Source: Martensiomyces pterosporus (taxonomy: Eukaryota > Kickxellomycota > Kickxellomycetes > Kickxellales > Kickxellaceae). Taken from it: a stretch of 64,000 nucleotides of DNA. Shown piece by piece: positions 1-9,419 of the stretch (position 1 is the stretch's first letter; every line of letters starts with the position of its first letter). The stretch is from NCBI GenBank assembly GCA_025201845.1, contig MU603999.1:1-64000 (forward strand), in the 5' to 3' direction. Position numbers and translations under genes: made by a program. Under the pieces are notes generated by a model that was not told the DNA's origin, did no database searches, and saw only the letters and a program-made list of their open reading frames with translations.

Positions 1-1
1 G

Positions 2-754
2 ACTCTTTCGCTGGCGTTCCTGCGCTTCATCGAGGCGGCCAAGGGTCGCATTACCCTGGACAACGTGGACATCTCAAAGATCGGCCTGGAGGACCTGCGC
101 CGCAACGTCACCATCATCCCTCAGGACCCAGTCCTGTTCAACGGCACGATCCGCTTTAACCTGGATCCCTTTGGCGAGTACCCCGACGAGCTTGTCTGGG
201 ACGCACTGAAGCGCGCGCACCTGGTTCGTGAGCGCGGCAGCCAGAGCACCAGCGCCACCACCAGCGTCTACGAGGGCAGCAGCGAGGGCTTGAACGACAA
301 CGCGCTTGAGCGCATGAGCGGAATATTCACCAGCCTCGATGCGGAAATCAAGGAGAACGGCCAGAACCTGTCTCTTGGCCAGCGCCAGCTTGTTGCGCTT
401 GCGCGTGCGCTGGTGCGCCGGTCGCGCCTGATCATCATGGACGAGGCCACTGCGTCCGTCGACTTTGACACCGACGACCGCATCCAGCGCACGATCCGCG
501 GGCCCGAGTTTGCCGACTCGACCCTGTTCTGCATTGCGCACCGCCTGCGCACGATCATTGACTACGACCGCGTTCTTGTGCTGGACAAGGGCAAGATTGC
601 AGAGTTTGACACACCGTGGAACCTCCTGCAGAAGGACGACAGCGACAGCAGCATATTCAAGAGCATGTGCCTCAAGTCCGGCGAGTACGAGTGCCTGCTT
701 GAATCCGCAAAGAATAAGGGTGACACAGAAACTTGTTTGTGTTCACGTGAGTAG
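2..754 (+). CDS. ABC transporter, ABCC/MRP (YCF1-like) family, C-terminal end only
   Basis: This is the second nucleotide-binding domain of a multidrug-resistance-type ABC exporter. The reading frame is open from base 2, so the gene begins left of the window and only about 250 C-terminal residues are seen. Visible in order: an 'LEDLRRNVTIIPQDPVLF' Q-loop stretch, the ABC signature LSLGQRQL, Walker B LIIMDEATASVD, and the H-loop IAHRLRTI. The 'FNGTIRFNLDPF' stretch and the canonical NBD2 signature are typical of the ABCC subfamily (vacuolar conjugate or heavy-metal pumps such as Ycf1). The Walker A and the membrane domains lie outside the window. The substrate cannot be told from this part. 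An acidic/Ser-rich insert (about residues 80-115) sits between the Q-loop and the signature, as in other fungal MRPs. Confidence 0.93.
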   Translation, partial: TLSLAFLRFIEAAKGRITLDNVDISKIGLEDLRRNVTIIPQDPVLFNGTIRFNLDPFGEYPDELVWDALKRAHLVRERGSQSTSATTSVYEGSSEGLNDNALERMSGIFTSLDAEIKENGQNLSLGQRQLVALARALVRRSRLIIMDEATASVDFDTDDRIQRTIRGPEFADSTLFCIAHRLRTIIDYDRVLVLDKGKIAEFDTPWNLLQKDDSDSSIFKSMCLKSGEYECLLESAKNKGDTETCLCSRE

Positions 755-907
755 TCCCCACCACTTGGCCACCGAGTCTGTAGAAATAAATATCTACATT
801 GTGCTGCAGCGTCTGGGCGGCAGCCAAAACAAAAGCTGTATTCTACGAGCATTTTCCCTTCCACAAGCCCCCTTTCTAGTCCGACACCAAACCAGCAGGA
901 ACACAGA

Positions 908-1330
908 ATGGCTACATACAAGAAACGTCGCATCCCTGGACAGGGCGAGGACGAGGATGCAGCCAAGCTGCAATTGGGCGAGGATTTCCAGGACGCCGAC
1001 TGCCTTCTCATATCCGAAGTCAGAATTCTTCTCGAGGCGCAATACGACAACAAGAAGGAGGACAAGAGCATGACAAATGTGTACGAGAAGACACTGGAGT
1101 ATGTGCAAAAGTTTAGCCGGTACACGAACAGAGACACAGTCAAGGAGGTGCGTGCCCTGCTGAAGACATCCAACTTGGAGCCCTTTGAGTGTGCACAGCT
1201 GGGAAACCTGTGCTGCAACGACTATGACGAGGCGAAGGCGCTGATCCCCAGCATCTCGTCCAAGATCGATGATGAGGTCCTTGACTCGCTGCTCAAACAG
1301 ATGGACAGTCTGAAGAAGTACCAGAGCTGA
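908..1330 (+). CDS. RPB4: DNA-directed RNA polymerase II subunit RPB4
   Basis: The 140-residue protein matches Rpb4, which pairs with Rpb7 to form the stalk of RNA polymerase II and acts in initiation, mRNA export and decay. Seen: an acidic N-terminus followed by 'EDFQDADCLLISEVRILLE', the helical HRDC-like C-terminal half with 'RYTNRDTVKEVRALL', 'LEPFECAQLGNLC' and 'EAKALIPS', all typical of the family. The length is close to the animal protein and shorter than the yeast one, which carries an insertion. No intron is needed. It is co-oriented with the ABC transporter about 150 bp upstream and converges with the lactone oxidase gene, whose stop is about 146 bp away. An AATAAA-like element lies about 50 bp after the stop. 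Confidence 0.95.
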   Translation: MATYKKRRIPGQGEDEDAAKLQLGEDFQDADCLLISEVRILLEAQYDNKKEDKSMTNVYEKTLEYVQKFSRYTNRDTVKEVRALLKTSNLEPFECAQLGNLCCNDYDEAKALIPSISSKIDDEVLDSLLKQMDSLKKYQS

Positions 1331-1476
1331 GCCAAAGTGGCTCTCTAGCATTCTCTCAGACGAGCCTGCCTCTCGCTTTGAATAAACATAATTTACTAGG
1401 CAGAAAGGCAAACAGCCTGCATCTAAAAGCGAGGGGAGAAAAGTGTGCTGCGCCATCAACATATCTGGTCAATAGT

Positions 1477-2946
1477 TCAGAGCCTTGGCTTCTCAAACGT
1501 CAGCTGCTGGTCCGCTGCCTCAGCATCGACTGTGGCTTCGCTTGGAGGGAGTATATGGCGGCGAATGTAGTCGTTGACAAATATGCCATTCGGATCGCAC
1601 GCGGCACGCAGCTTGACAAAGTCCGCGAATTTCGGGTACGCCTTGAGCAGATCGTAGTGGTACATCTTGTGCGCCTTTGCCCAGTGCGGGCGGCCATCTG
1701 CCGTGCGCATGATGTCCTCATAGACGCGCCAGTACTTTTTGTACGGCACAGCCTTGTGGTACGGCCGGTACATGATGACGCCGATATAGCAGACCGTGCG
1801 CTGGTACGCGGGACTGAGCCACACATCGCTGTCCTTGACAAACCTCACCTCAACGGGGAAATGCACACGCACGCCGTCCTTCTTGCGTGCCTCCGTGTTG
1901 ACCCAGATCCTCAGCTGGCGCAGCACATCAGCGGCGTTCTCCCACGGCACAGCCCACTCGTTGACGTACTGCGGGAAGAGGCAGTCAAAGTTGAACACCT
2001 TGAAGCTGTCGTCGACCCACTCGATGCGTCTGCTGAAGCGGTTGCGGAAGTGCTCCTCAGCCAGCTTTGGAATGTCGTTGGGAGTGAACCGCGCCTTGTA
2101 CAGCTGCAGCTGGTAGTAATGGAAACCGTAGAGGCGGTCGCGCAAAAAGGACTCGGGCGATGGCTGGTGCGGCATGTTTGTGCGGTTGGCACGCCACACG
2201 ACCGCGTCGTCGGTGTGCGGGAACCACCAGAAGCGGACATGCTCAGCCGAATACACCACCTGGCTGAGGTTGTTGAGGATGTTGTCCAGATTCTCTGGCG
2301 TCTGCACCGCATGCAGGGTGAACGCGGGCTCGCACTGGATGGTCAGCTGCGTGATGATTCCCAGAGCACCCAGGCTGCACCGTGCCGCGTTAAACAGGTC
2401 GGGGTTCATTTGCGCGCTGCACTCCTTGCGCTGCCCCGTTCCGTCGACGATGACCAGCGAGGTGATGATGGAGCTCAGGTCGCCGTACTCCATGCCCGTG
2501 CCGTGAGTGGCTGTGGCGATTGCGCCGGCGATGCTCTGGTCGGATATGCTGCCGAGGCTGCTCAGCGCCATGTTGCGCTGCTTGAGCATCTGGTGCAGAC
2601 TGTGCAAGCGGACGCCAGCCTCGACTGTCAGGGTGCAGGCGTAGGGGTCGTGGGCCAGGATGCGGTCCATCTTGTCCATGTTGAGCATGATTGAGTTGGT
2701 GCACGCGATGTCCGATGGCGAGTGGCCGGAGCCGATCGGCTTGACAGTCAAGCTGTGGCGGTTGGCGATGTGGATGATTTCGATTATGTCGCGCTCGGTC
2801 TCGGGTGCCAGGTAGAACTGCGGCCTGGAATGGAAGGTGTCTGCCCAGTTGCGGAACTCAAAGCCGCTGGGTCCAGTCCGCAGACCCTCGATACACCGGC
2901 GCTCGTGCTCGCTAAACTGAATCCCAGAGTTGCTGTGGCTGCCCAT
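1477..2946 (-). CDS. ALO1: D-arabinono-1,4-lactone oxidase
   Basis: This FAD enzyme catalyses the last step of D-erythroascorbate synthesis in fungi, normally at the mitochondrial membrane. The 489-residue protein starts at the ATG at 2946 (MGSHSNS); the frame is open further upstream, but that stretch is low-quality sequence with a T-rich run and is probably 5' UTR. Seen: an FAD-binding PCMH region with 'PIGSGHSPSD', whose His is the usual covalent flavin site in the family, then 'ATATHGTG', 'SLGALGIITQLTI', and the C-terminal ALO domain with 'HWAKAHKMY' and 'DPNGIFVNDY'. Length agrees with yeast Alo1 (about 525 aa). It is divergent from the mitochondrial L22 gene over a 563-bp shared upstream region. 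Confidence 0.94.
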   Translation of the reverse strand: MGSHSNSGIQFSEHERRCIEGLRTGPSGFEFRNWADTFHSRPQFYLAPETERDIIEIIHIANRHSLTVKPIGSGHSPSDIACTNSIMLNMDKMDRILAHDPYACTLTVEAGVRLHSLHQMLKQRNMALSSLGSISDQSIAGAIATATHGTGMEYGDLSSIITSLVIVDGTGQRKECSAQMNPDLFNAARCSLGALGIITQLTIQCEPAFTLHAVQTPENLDNILNNLSQVVYSAEHVRFWWFPHTDDAVVWRANRTNMPHQPSPESFLRDRLYGFHYYQLQLYKARFTPNDIPKLAEEHFRNRFSRRIEWVDDSFKVFNFDCLFPQYVNEWAVPWENAADVLRQLRIWVNTEARKKDGVRVHFPVEVRFVKDSDVWLSPAYQRTVCYIGVIMYRPYHKAVPYKKYWRVYEDIMRTADGRPHWAKAHKMYHYDLLKAYPKFADFVKLRAACDPNGIFVNDYIRRHILPPSEATVDAEAADQQLTFEKPRL

Positions 2947-3509
2947 ATCTCTGTGTCTGCTGCAAAATGTAAAAGCAAAAAGTGTGTGGGGCTTAAGGCG
3001 CTGAAGGATCAGAAAGAAGGGTGTGGAGAAAAGAGAGGGAGGTGAGGAGGCAGCCAGTGGAGGTGGTTTGCGTTGCAGAAGGCAAGGGGATTTGCATAGA
3101 AGCATGCGATTTGTGCCGTGGCCGTACCAGATGCAGTGTCTTGTGATGGCCGGCACTGCAGTTTGTCCTGCGTAGCCCATGGCCCGGGAGCCGTAGAAAG
3201 GACTTGCTGGACCCGAAGGCACAGAGCAGCGTAGCCTGGACCAGGAGCAGATCTGGCGGAAGCACGCCCTTTGTTCCGGACAACGCTTTTTTTTTTTTTC
3301 CCTGCAAGGCAATGGGATATTGGAGCAAGCCGTAGAACTCGGCTCGGCGAGCCGGCTGATGTTATCGCCCAATCTCGCCGTTTTTTTTCTTGTGCTTTGT
3401 GTAGTCAAGCGATAGCTGCTTGTGCTAGCTTGAAAGCAGCAGCTTGCCTCCACTAATTCGCCCCTTCTCATTTATACTCTGTTTCCCTGCTTTTGCTCGA
3501 GCTGCACAA
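2947..3509. promoter_or_regulatory. Divergent intergenic region ALO1 / MRPL22
   Basis: The 563 bp between the two start codons must hold both promoters. It contains a 13-bp T-run near 3287-3299 and a second T-run near 3381-3388. No clear TATA box is seen for either gene. Both products are probably mitochondrial, so co-regulation is possible but not shown. Confidence 0.5.
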
Positions 3510-4259
3510 ATGTTTGGACTCACTCGGGCTCTGGGCCGTCTCAGCGTTGCCGGCCCCACTGCCGGCTTGAATTCGGCGCGCCTCGGTTGCCAGATCCACA
3601 CCAGCGCGTTCACTGCAATGTCCAAGAAGGCCGCTTCAGCAGCCCCTGCCAAGGCTGACCAAAGCGCATCCTCTGCGTTCGATATCGTCGAGGAGCAGAC
3701 CCAATCGGAGGGCGCCGACTACAAGCGCGTCAGCGCCGGCAAGGGCATGGGCGAGGTGAGGATCCGGGAGTACGAGTACAGCACTGCAAACTTCCACGTG
3801 AGTCCGCGCAAGCTGCGCATGATCGGCAACCAAATAACGGGCCTGTCGGTGACGGAGGCGATCAGGCAGATGCAGTTTTCGTCCAAGAAGGCGTCGGACC
3901 ACATTAAGCACTCGCTGGTGTGGGCGCGGAAGAACGCGATATTCCAGAAGAAGATGAACCCGGACAACATGTTCATCAAGCTGGCCCGCGTGGGGAAGGG
4001 CCAGTTCAGAAAGAGGCTGGATCCTAAGGCCAGGGGCCGGTTTGGCGTCATCCGCGTCCCGTATGCCCACATGAAGTACGTGTTTTGGGAGAAGCACCCA
4101 GAGGAGAAGCCAACCCCGAGGAACGCCTTGGAGAAGGCCCTGCTGGCGGGAGAGCTGCCGAGAAGAAAGGTCAAGGGATTCAGGCTTACGAAGAACGTGT
4201 GGACTCCGCTGGAGGAGAGGAAGCCGATCTACAACCCCAAGCCCTTCTACAACTGGTAG
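3510..4259 (+). CDS. MRPL22: Mitochondrial large-subunit ribosomal protein uL22m
   Basis: The protein is a component of the mitochondrial 54S ribosomal subunit near the exit tunnel. The ATG at 3510 (MFGLTRALG) is chosen over an upstream in-frame ATG at 3444 because it gives a classic amphipathic, Arg-containing, acid-free mitochondrial presequence ending near 'CQIHTSAF'. The uL22 core spans roughly residues 90-215: 'FHVSPRKLRMIGNQITGLSVTEAI', 'SDHIKHSLVWARKNA', then the long beta-hairpin with 'RLDPKARGRFGVI' and 'YAHMKYVFWEK'. There are 249 residues. It converges with RSE1, the two stops being about 126 bp apart. Confidence 0.92.
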   Translation: MFGLTRALGRLSVAGPTAGLNSARLGCQIHTSAFTAMSKKAASAAPAKADQSASSAFDIVEEQTQSEGADYKRVSAGKGMGEVRIREYEYSTANFHVSPRKLRMIGNQITGLSVTEAIRQMQFSSKKASDHIKHSLVWARKNAIFQKKMNPDNMFIKLARVGKGQFRKRLDPKARGRFGVIRVPYAHMKYVFWEKHPEEKPTPRNALEKALLAGELPRRKVKGFRLTKNVWTPLEERKPIYNPKPFYNW

Positions 4260-4385
4260 ACACTTGTCTGTCCCTGGTAGCGCTTTCCAACACACCTCAA
4301 AAGTAACAATATATACGCATTTACGGGCAAAGGCACTCTTGGCTATTTTCATTTCGCTGTCTGAAAACAAGGCAGGCGGCGGGTG

Positions 4386-7300
4386 CTAGAAGGCAAACAG
4401 CGACCTCATGTCCTCCATCTTCTTGAGGATCTCCTGCTGCGTGCGGTCCAGGTCATCCGAGATTGACTCGCGCTTCTCGTCGCTGAGCATGAAGTACTGC
4501 TCGCACAAATCCCCGTCGATGACTGAGCGCACGGGCACAAACGCCGACCTGTACGTCAGATGGTCCCTTCCTGAAATCGGCGGTCTCTCTGCACGCATGT
4601 GGAGCTCCAGGGACCGGAAAAAGTCCACGTCGCTCTGGGTAACAAACGGTATGGCCACTTGCACAGACCCTAGGAGCGTGGTATACAGTATGACTTGTCG
4701 TCCGCCAGAGACGAGGGAGCAGGTAGCCAGCGAGGTGACGATGTCGCCTGTGTGGTACTCGACAATGGACTTCCACCTGTGCGCGGCACCGCCCATCTTG
4801 GGCTTCTCGTAAATCAGGCGGTTGCCCGTCGGATCGGCGTCCAGCGATTTGGACACCGACTCGGGACACCGAACGCCGAAAAGGTTGCCGAACTTGTCGC
4901 CGGCCACCACAGTGTCTCCGTCCTCGAGAATGTGGAACGCCGTGACGTACCGCGGCAGCGTGTCGTCCAGGATCACATGGAAGTTGTGCGTGTTCTGATT
5001 GAACGTGACCAGCTGTACGGACTCTTGGACATCGGACACAACCAGGCGCATGGGCGAGGTCGGGTGGGGCTGCAGTCCCGAGATGATGTTGGGAGCCACC
5101 AAGCTCTGTGCCTTTTTCAGCAGCCGCTTGATTCCCAAGTCGTACAGGCGAAGAGTCCTGCCCAGACCAACAAGGAGCATGCCGTTGAATGGCATCATGG
5201 CCTGCGGGATCTCCTCAACCGGAGTGACATGCACCAGCTCCAGCCCGGTGCCGCCGTTGGTCCAGCGATAGATGTGGATCGATGCATCGTCACAGCCCCG
5301 CGGTTTCAGCTTCATCCCACGGGCACACCCAACTGCAAGGAACACCTCCTGGGGGTCGTTCGTGTTGCCGGCAAAGCTGGCCTGAGCGACAGACACAGCC
5401 GACACATTGCCATCGAGCTCAATTACCTGCGTGCTCTCGCCATCAAACGGATTAAGCACACGAATGAGCGATGCCCACTGGCCACTTTGACTCCGCACCA
5501 GACCGAACTGCTCTGGCGGCAGCACAGCACCCTCAGCCTCCTCTTCGCTCTCGACAGCGCCGATCTCCAGGAGCTGCCTCTTGTACTGCGACGGCGAGTA
5601 GTGTGCATGCTCAGATTCGATGATTGCAAAGTGGCGTGACTCGTCGTTCAGCACAAAGTCGCGCGGCGTAAATGAGAGCGGAATGGACGCCTGGTTAAGC
5701 ACCGAATCCAGCCGATCGACGGTGAGGATGCGCAGGGTGTTTCCTGACACACAGACAACGCCCTCGGGGCACTGCTCCGACGAGAAGCTCGATGCATAGT
5801 CAAGGGCATCGTACGAAAGCGGCGTTGTGCGCAGCCTGCCCTGGTATGTGTGGCACAGCCAGGGCGACGTCGACAAGGCCACAACAGCGTCGGTGTCTCT
5901 GACCTTTACCTGGCAAAGCTGAACTGCACGCGCACCCAGAAACCGCGTCCTGGTGTCGTCAATCTCGCCAGACGTCTCGTCGATAGAAGAGCGCATTAGC
6001 AGGCCGTTGCGAAGCCCAATGTACAAGGACAGGGCAGACAGCTGCTCGACAATGGCCACAGACTGCGCAACCTCGGCGACCGCCTGCATGCTCAGAGACT
6101 CCAGGCAGTGCTGTGGGTCGAGCGAGTAAATGCGCACCGTCTGGTCTTCGCATCCCACAGCCAAAAACGACGCATTCAAGCGGCCCTCGGGCACCGGCGA
6201 CAGGGCAAGGCACGTGGCATCGCTACCAACCACGAGCCGCTCTTCGTACTCGCGCAAAACACCCATCTGCGGGTCGAGCTCAAAGTAAATGGCCTGGCCA
6301 CCCGTCCGCGCAAGCGACACGACAACCTGCCTGGTGTTTGCAGCAGCACAGACAATTTCCCGGTTCTGCGGAGGCTGCCACTCGTTGACGCGGCCATCGG
6401 GCAGAATGTGCCGCACTGAGCGCGGCGTGACTTGGAGCAGTGCATCGCCATCTAGGCGGTGCAGACACAGTGTGGGCGCAGTGCTCAGCAGGCCAGAGTC
6501 TGTGATTTCCTCGACCTCGTCGCCAACAGAGAGGACCAATGTGGCATCTAGGAAGCTCACCACGATGTACTCGTCGTGCTCGTCGTCCTTGCGCCGCTTG
6601 ACAGCCCACACGGCTTGCGGGGTTCCCGGGAGCTCCGACACTGCAAGCTCCGACACCTCGAGGCCGTGCCGGATAATCTTCAGCGACGACCGCGATCCGC
6701 GGCCACAGAGCGTGTATATCTGCGGCGTTTCCTCCTCAGCGAGGTTAACAACACGGCTCTTCAGCACTGGGCATATGCTCTCCACCTCGTCGACAAGCGC
6801 AAGGCTAGCCAGCTCATGCGGCTGGAAGTACGCCAAGCCAGAGTCGTCTGCGTCGCCTTCGTCGCCATTGCTTGTGTTTGAGTAGTATTCCTCGCCTTCG
6901 ATCTCATCGCCCAGGTTCTCGAACTGGAAGAACTGGTGGCTGCCGCACTCCGCCGTGGCAGCAAACAGGAAGCCGGCACGAAGAATGGCAATGCTGGAGG
7001 AGGGGGCGATTGTGTCAAAGTATTTGATTCCAATGCGGCCCACTTTGTCTTCGGTAAAGTCAACCGTGATCTTGTACAGGTCGCCATCCTCGCTCTGTGC
7101 AAGAATAAAGAAGGCATTCTTCATGCGGTGCACGGCGCTTGCGATAATCATCAGGCCGCGGCTCTTGTCTTCGAGCGGGTTCACCCGGCGCGGGATAGGC
7201 ACACGGTGGGTTTCTGCAGTGCCAACGTTGTGCTTGTACTCTATGAATCCCTCAGAGCATACGAGCACGCCCGAGGGTCCGTCGCTGCTTCCAGGCAGGG

Positions 7301-8009
7301 CGATCAGCTTGTTTGCTGTCTTGCTGATGGGTGTGCTCCATTTGCGCACGACGTGGTTCAGGCCCAGCTCAAGCTCGTAGTACACCAGCAGCTTCTCCGC
7401 CTTCTCCAGCGCCTGGCCCGTCGGGTCCCCGTCAATGTCCGCGTAGCTCGTCTCAATAGTGGCAAACACTGGGTTCTCGTACCCGACGTCCACGCCAACT
7501 GCGTCGAAGCAAAACGTCTGCGCCTTGTTGGCTTCGAGCGGCGAGCCCATTAGTAGGCTGGCGTCGGAGTCGCGGCTGATGATATAGACAAGCTTGGACC
7601 GCTCGATTCCAGCAATCATCACCGCACGGCCACGCGGGTCTGACGCCACGTACTGGCCCGGCAGAAGCCTCCTCAGCCCCGACCTGCCAAACTCCTGGTA
7701 CTGCACGGTGGCGAACCTCTTGGCCTCTGCATTATATTCGATCACTGCGATTGCGCCTGTGTCGGCAGCCAGGATGACGTAGTCCTTGGTTCCACCGGTG
7801 AGCCTGAAGGAGGCGAGGCTGCGGATGCGGCAGAATATGTCCTCTGAGTGCGCGACTGCTAGTTTTCCCGTGCTCGTGTCGGCCTTCCACAGTTCGAGGC
7901 GCTGTTGCCGAGCCACAACGATTTCCTGCTGCTTGCCTCCTGAGAAATGGCCCAGGATTGCTGTGGTGATTGCAGTGGGCGGCTGCAGCGTGAGGTTGTA
8001 GAGAAACAT
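4386..8009 (-). CDS. RSE1: Splicing factor 3b subunit 3 (Rse1/SF3B3/SAP130)
   Basis: This is a U2 snRNP subunit that binds SF3B1 and SF3B5 and helps the SF3b complex engage the branch site. The 1207-residue length matches human SF3B3 (1217). Seen: N-terminal 'MFLYNLTLQPPTAITTAI' and 'GKQQEIVVARQQRLEL', then three beta-propellers of the DDB1/CPSF-A superfamily, with 'ESVQLVTFNQNTHNFHVI' and 'VVAGDKFGNLFGVRCPE' in the C-terminal CPSF-A domain, and the ending 'EQYFMLSDEKRESISDDLDRT'. No intron is required. It is divergent from RPB5 over about 435 bp. The presence of full SF3b machinery fits a genome that still has introns, though few here. Confidence 0.96.
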   Translation of the reverse strand: MFLYNLTLQPPTAITTAILGHFSGGKQQEIVVARQQRLELWKADTSTGKLAVAHSEDIFCRIRSLASFRLTGGTKDYVILAADTGAIAVIEYNAEAKRFATVQYQEFGRSGLRRLLPGQYVASDPRGRAVMIAGIERSKLVYIISRDSDASLLMGSPLEANKAQTFCFDAVGVDVGYENPVFATIETSYADIDGDPTGQALEKAEKLLVYYELELGLNHVVRKWSTPISKTANKLIALPGSSDGPSGVLVCSEGFIEYKHNVGTAETHRVPIPRRVNPLEDKSRGLMIIASAVHRMKNAFFILAQSEDGDLYKITVDFTEDKVGRIGIKYFDTIAPSSSIAILRAGFLFAATAECGSHQFFQFENLGDEIEGEEYYSNTSNGDEGDADDSGLAYFQPHELASLALVDEVESICPVLKSRVVNLAEEETPQIYTLCGRGSRSSLKIIRHGLEVSELAVSELPGTPQAVWAVKRRKDDEHDEYIVVSFLDATLVLSVGDEVEEITDSGLLSTAPTLCLHRLDGDALLQVTPRSVRHILPDGRVNEWQPPQNREIVCAAANTRQVVVSLARTGGQAIYFELDPQMGVLREYEERLVVGSDATCLALSPVPEGRLNASFLAVGCEDQTVRIYSLDPQHCLESLSMQAVAEVAQSVAIVEQLSALSLYIGLRNGLLMRSSIDETSGEIDDTRTRFLGARAVQLCQVKVRDTDAVVALSTSPWLCHTYQGRLRTTPLSYDALDYASSFSSEQCPEGVVCVSGNTLRILTVDRLDSVLNQASIPLSFTPRDFVLNDESRHFAIIESEHAHYSPSQYKRQLLEIGAVESEEEAEGAVLPPEQFGLVRSQSGQWASLIRVLNPFDGESTQVIELDGNVSAVSVAQASFAGNTNDPQEVFLAVGCARGMKLKPRGCDDASIHIYRWTNGGTGLELVHVTPVEEIPQAMMPFNGMLLVGLGRTLRLYDLGIKRLLKKAQSLVAPNIISGLQPHPTSPMRLVVSDVQESVQLVTFNQNTHNFHVILDDTLPRYVTAFHILEDGDTVVAGDKFGNLFGVRCPESVSKSLDADPTGNRLIYEKPKMGGAAHRWKSIVEYHTGDIVTSLATCSLVSGGRQVILYTTLLGSVQVAIPFVTQSDVDFFRSLELHMRAERPPISGRDHLTYRSAFVPVRSVIDGDLCEQYFMLSDEKRESISDDLDRTQQEILKKMEDMRSLFAF

Positions 8010-8444
8010 GTTGGCGGCTGCTGCACCTCAGCAATAGCTTGCGTTCTGGAGTAGAGGCCGATTGGGAAATAAATGGCTGTAGGCAGCGAATGCGCAACTA
8101 AGAGAGGGTGCGCCTGTGCATGCGCGCTGTCTGCATCAAGGCCTCTTGTACACAGTGTCCGCACGTGGCGTGAATGGGCGACCCGGCCAATGGCCGCCAT
8201 AGAAAAATTTTGCCCTTTGAAAAAACAGCGTGCTGCTGTGCCGATTACGCGCGTTGCCTATTTGCCGCGCTCTTCTTGCTGCTTCGATTGAGACGCATTT
8301 GGCATTTTCTTTTTCAGCTCCATTTAGCCGTTTTCGCTGCTGCCTGCTTGACTCCTCCTCCTAGCTCCACACTTGTACAGATTCACAGCCCCCTCTTGCG
8401 CCTTAGACGCCCAAAGGAACAGCAAACACAAAACACACAGCAAC
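8010..8444. promoter_or_regulatory. Divergent intergenic region RSE1 / RPB5
   Basis: The 435 bp lie between two housekeeping genes. The part near RPB5 is pyrimidine-rich (about 8240-8400), probably its leader. No TATA box was recognised. Confidence 0.5.
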
Positions 8445-9189
8445 ATGGATATTGATGCTCGCGAGGTTACCCGCTTGTGGCGTGTCTACCGCACCGTCCA
8501 CCAAATGTGCTCCGCCAGGGTACGTAGAGAAGCTGTGCCTGAAACATGCTCGCGCCGCGTGGTGTCTGGACTGCTGCAGTGGCATGCATTCCGCCGCTAA
8601 TCCCAGCAGCCGCTGCTTATGTGCTATTTGCTTGTAGGGCTACCTTGTGTCTGCGCGCGATATCGACCGTGACCTGGACTCGTTCCGCGCCGAGTTTGCA
8701 CCCAGCGGCAAGGTGGACCGCAACCGCCTCACCTTTGTGGTTCAGAAGCGCGACGACCCCGCCAGCCAGATGTTCCTGTTCTTCCCCGAGGACAAGTCGG
8801 TGGGAATCAAGCCGATCAAGCAATACATTAACAAAATGGCCAACGAGTCGGTCACCCGCGGAATCGTCATCTACCGCAAGACCATCACGTCGTCTGCGAA
8901 CAAGCTGATGTCGCAGGTCACGGGAAAGTACCGCATGGAGTCCTTCAACGAGGCAGATCTCCTCGTCAACATTACCGAGCACGAGCTGGTGCCCCAGCAC
9001 AAGGTCCTGTCGGACGAGGAGAAGAAGGGCATTTTGAAGAGATATCGCTTGAAGGAGACGCAGCTGCCCAGGATCAGCAACGACGACCCCGTGGCGAGGT
9101 ACTATGGGCTCACCCGTGGCCAGGTTGTCCAGATCATTAGGGCGTCGGAAACGGCGGGACGCTATGTCACCTACCGTCTGTGCATGTAA
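8445..9189 (+). CDS. RPB5: RNA polymerases I/II/III shared subunit RPB5 (RPABC1), two exons
   Basis: This common subunit of all three nuclear RNA polymerases forms the lower jaw. Exon 1 (8445-8519) encodes MDIDAREVTRLWRVYRTV and ends after 'CSAR'. The 118-bp intron 8520-8637 begins GTACGT, has a CTAAT branch-like site near 8597 and ends TAG. Exon 2 (8638-9189) resumes in frame with GYLVSARDIDRDL. The spliced protein has 208 residues (yeast 215). The archaeal Rpb5-like C-terminal domain is clear: 'NITEHELVPQHKVLSDEEK', 'RYRLKETQLPRI', 'DDPVARYYGLTRGQVV' and 'GRYVTYRLCM'. Without splicing neither part makes a full subunit, so the intron call is well supported. It converges with ORC5. Confidence 0.96.
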
Positions 9190-9419
9190 CGCGTGCGGCG
9201 TTTTGCTGCTTTCCAAAGGGGCATTCGCGTCCAATTTTTTTCATCCGTGGTTTCTAGGACTCTTTCGCCCTGCCAGCTGAAGCTGCGCTGACGTATACCG
9301 AGGTGGCGAGCTGGAAGATAAAATGAAAGGGTGCTTCACCCAAATATCCGATAGGCAAAACTATGCAATGCCGCTGTGGCAGCATAAAAAAAATGTCGTG
9401 ATGAAACAGCTGTGAAATG

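Noticed and set aside
1378..2694. 438-codon open frame on the + strand over ALO1
   Set aside because: It is the antisense of a well-supported gene; GC-rich codon use leaves the opposite strand free of stops and the translation has no family resemblance.
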